A stretch of DNA of 64,000 nt. Source: Candidatus Bathyarchaeia archaeon. Its GTDB lineage: Archaea > Thermoproteota > Bathyarchaeia > Bathyarchaeales > Bathycorpusculaceae. A program made the translations under genes and the position numbers. A model generated the notes under the pieces. That model did no database searches. It worked only from the letters and a program-made list of their open reading frames with translations, and was not told the origin of the DNA. Positions 63,122-64,000 of this stretch are shown piece after piece. Positions within the stretch are counted from its first letter, which is position 1; each line of letters starts with the position of its first letter. The DNA lies in assembly GCA_038873195.1 (NCBI GenBank), contig JAVZEV010000001.1, forward strand, positions 648,490 to 712,489, given 5' to 3'.

Positions 63122-63271
63122 TTACCGTGTCACTTTTATTTCGATTGTTTTCCAGTCCTTATTTATCCCTCTTAGAGATGTCACTGCACCGACGACCGTG
63201 CCGCTTAGAATTTTCGTGACAAACTCGTTAAGCGCGATTTCTTCTCCGTCAACCAAAAGCTTAGCTTCCAA
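63122..63271 (-). CDS. Small conserved-looking archaeal protein (49 residues)
   Basis: From TTG 63271, 6 nt behind GAGGTG; an ATG two codons earlier abuts the Shine-Dalgarno. The sequence EAKLLVDGEEIALNEF, VTKILSGTVVGAVTSLRG and DWKTIEIKV reads as strand-helix-strand. Similar short proteins occur widely in archaea by my recollection, with no assigned function. Stop TAA at 63122, 8 nt from the end of the convergent FTR gene. Confidence 0.7.
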   Translation of the reverse strand: MEAKLLVDGEEIALNEFVTKILSGTVVGAVTSLRGINKDWKTIEIKVTR

Positions 63272-63360
63272 ACACATCACCTCAAACTAAAATCGCTTCA
63301 GAAAGGTAAAAGTTTTCTGTCACCTCTAAGCAAAAGTGTAAATGTCAAGAGGCGCACCAT

Positions 63361-64000
63361 TTGGGGAAAAAACTTTCAAATGTAACTCTTAAAGATAAAA
63401 CAAAGGTTGCAAAAATAATTAGGCTGCTTGAGAAGGAACATCCCGACGCAAAAATAGCGCTAAACTATTCTAATCCTCTCGAACTTTTGGTAGCCACAAT
63501 TCTTTCAGCCCAATGCACCGACGAAAGAGTAAACATAGTCACAAAACAACTGTTCAAGAAATACAGAAAAGCAGAAGACTACGCTAATGCAGATTTAAAA
63601 GAGCTTGAACAAGACATAAAGAGCACGGGATTTTACAGAAACAAAGCTCGAAACCTCAAAAAATGCTGCCAGATGCTTGTTGAGAAATACAACTCGCAAG
63701 TTCCAAAAACAATGAAAGAAATGCTGGAACTACCGGGTGTTGCAAGAAAAACTGCTAACATTGTTCTTTCAAACGCTTATGGCATAGTTGAAGGAATAGC
63801 CGTGGACACACATGTTCGCAGACTCGCAAAAAGACTTGGACTGACCGAAAACGAAGACGCAGCCAAAATAGAAGAAGATTTGATGCAGCTAGTTCCGAAA
63901 GAAAAGTGGATGCGATTCACGGACTTGCTAATATTTCACGGCAGAAGAGTGTGCATAGCAAAGAAACCAGAATGCAAAAAATGTGTGTTAAATAAACTCT
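63361..64000 (+). CDS. nth: Endonuclease III (Nth), 3' end cut by window
   Basis: At least 213 codons from TTG 63361. The helix-hairpin-helix ELPGVARKTANIVLSNA contains the catalytic lysine position, VDTHVRRLAKRLGL the catalytic aspartate, and CIAKKPECKKC the start of the [4Fe-4S] loop. It removes oxidised pyrimidines from DNA with AP-lyase activity. Placement next to the SOD and thiol cluster suits an oxidative damage role. The window ends inside the iron-sulfur loop. Confidence 0.92.
   Translation, partial: MGKKLSNVTLKDKTKVAKIIRLLEKEHPDAKIALNYSNPLELLVATILSAQCTDERVNIVTKQLFKKYRKAEDYANADLKELEQDIKSTGFYRNKARNLKKCCQMLVEKYNSQVPKTMKEMLELPGVARKTANIVLSNAYGIVEGIAVDTHVRRLAKRLGLTENEDAAKIEEDLMQLVPKEKWMRFTDLLIFHGRRVCIAKKPECKKCVLNKL

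Overview
This window looks like a chromosome segment from a mesophilic, anaerobic archaeon, most likely Bathyarchaeia or a close TACK relative. Supporting genes are archaeosine-type TgtA, ribosomal proteins L15e and L13e, RNase P proteins Rnp2 and Rnp3, an Lsm protein with a C-terminal extension, CofE for F420, a geranylgeranyl-reductase-type flavoprotein, KR(A/V)SP-type pilins and an archaeal prepilin peptidase. TTG starts behind clear Shine-Dalgarno sequences are frequent. The lineage is inferred from gene content only. I see no transposase, integrase, prophage or CRISPR array.

Layout. 0-6.6 kb, redox and electron transfer: the end of an HdrD-like protein, an AbrB-type protein with ArsM and thioredoxin reductase, then a tight operon of a doubled ferredoxin-MvhD protein with NfnA and NfnB. 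6.7-26 kb, mixed single genes: TgtA, a secreted two-PPC protein, two M28 peptidases, MFS and DUF401 transporters, a PAC2 protein, an XPD helicase, Lsm, an Lrp-like regulator, a HAD protein, and tRNA-Gly and tRNA-Phe. 26-30 kb: tRNA-Val, rhomboid protease, then a leftward RNA and ribosome operon (L15e, L13e, an exosome-associated RNA-binding protein, Rnp3, Rnp2) that ends with a probable C/D box guide RNA. 30-36.7 kb: Dph6, a GGR-family flavoprotein, an M50 protease, an MBL-fold hydrolase, CofE and small zinc-ribbon proteins. 36.9-52 kb, a cell-surface island: a 909-residue beta-helix/Ig adhesin-like protein, a pilus ATPase and platform protein, five pilin-like proteins (one of 1181 residues with three tandem ~130-residue domains), a separately promoted small pilin and the prepilin peptidase. 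52-56 kb: PfkB kinase, GlmM and GlmU. 56-60 kb: HypA with a MinD/Mrp ATPase (likely HypB_AT), parvulin, DUF166 and a DASS transporter. 60-64 kb, an oxidative-stress and thiol cluster: PDO, OsmC, rubredoxin, Fe/Mn-SOD, glutaredoxin, an FTR-rubredoxin fusion and the start of endonuclease III.

Several items would be missed by standard gene calling. They are three copies of a ~55-residue protein family sharing an IPWA motif, a 54-residue TTG-started rubredoxin, a 49-residue TTG-started protein, the C/D box RNA, and a ~28-bp element repeated at three distant intergenic sites. The + strand base composition also switches sharply between G+T-rich and A+C-rich blocks regardless of gene direction.
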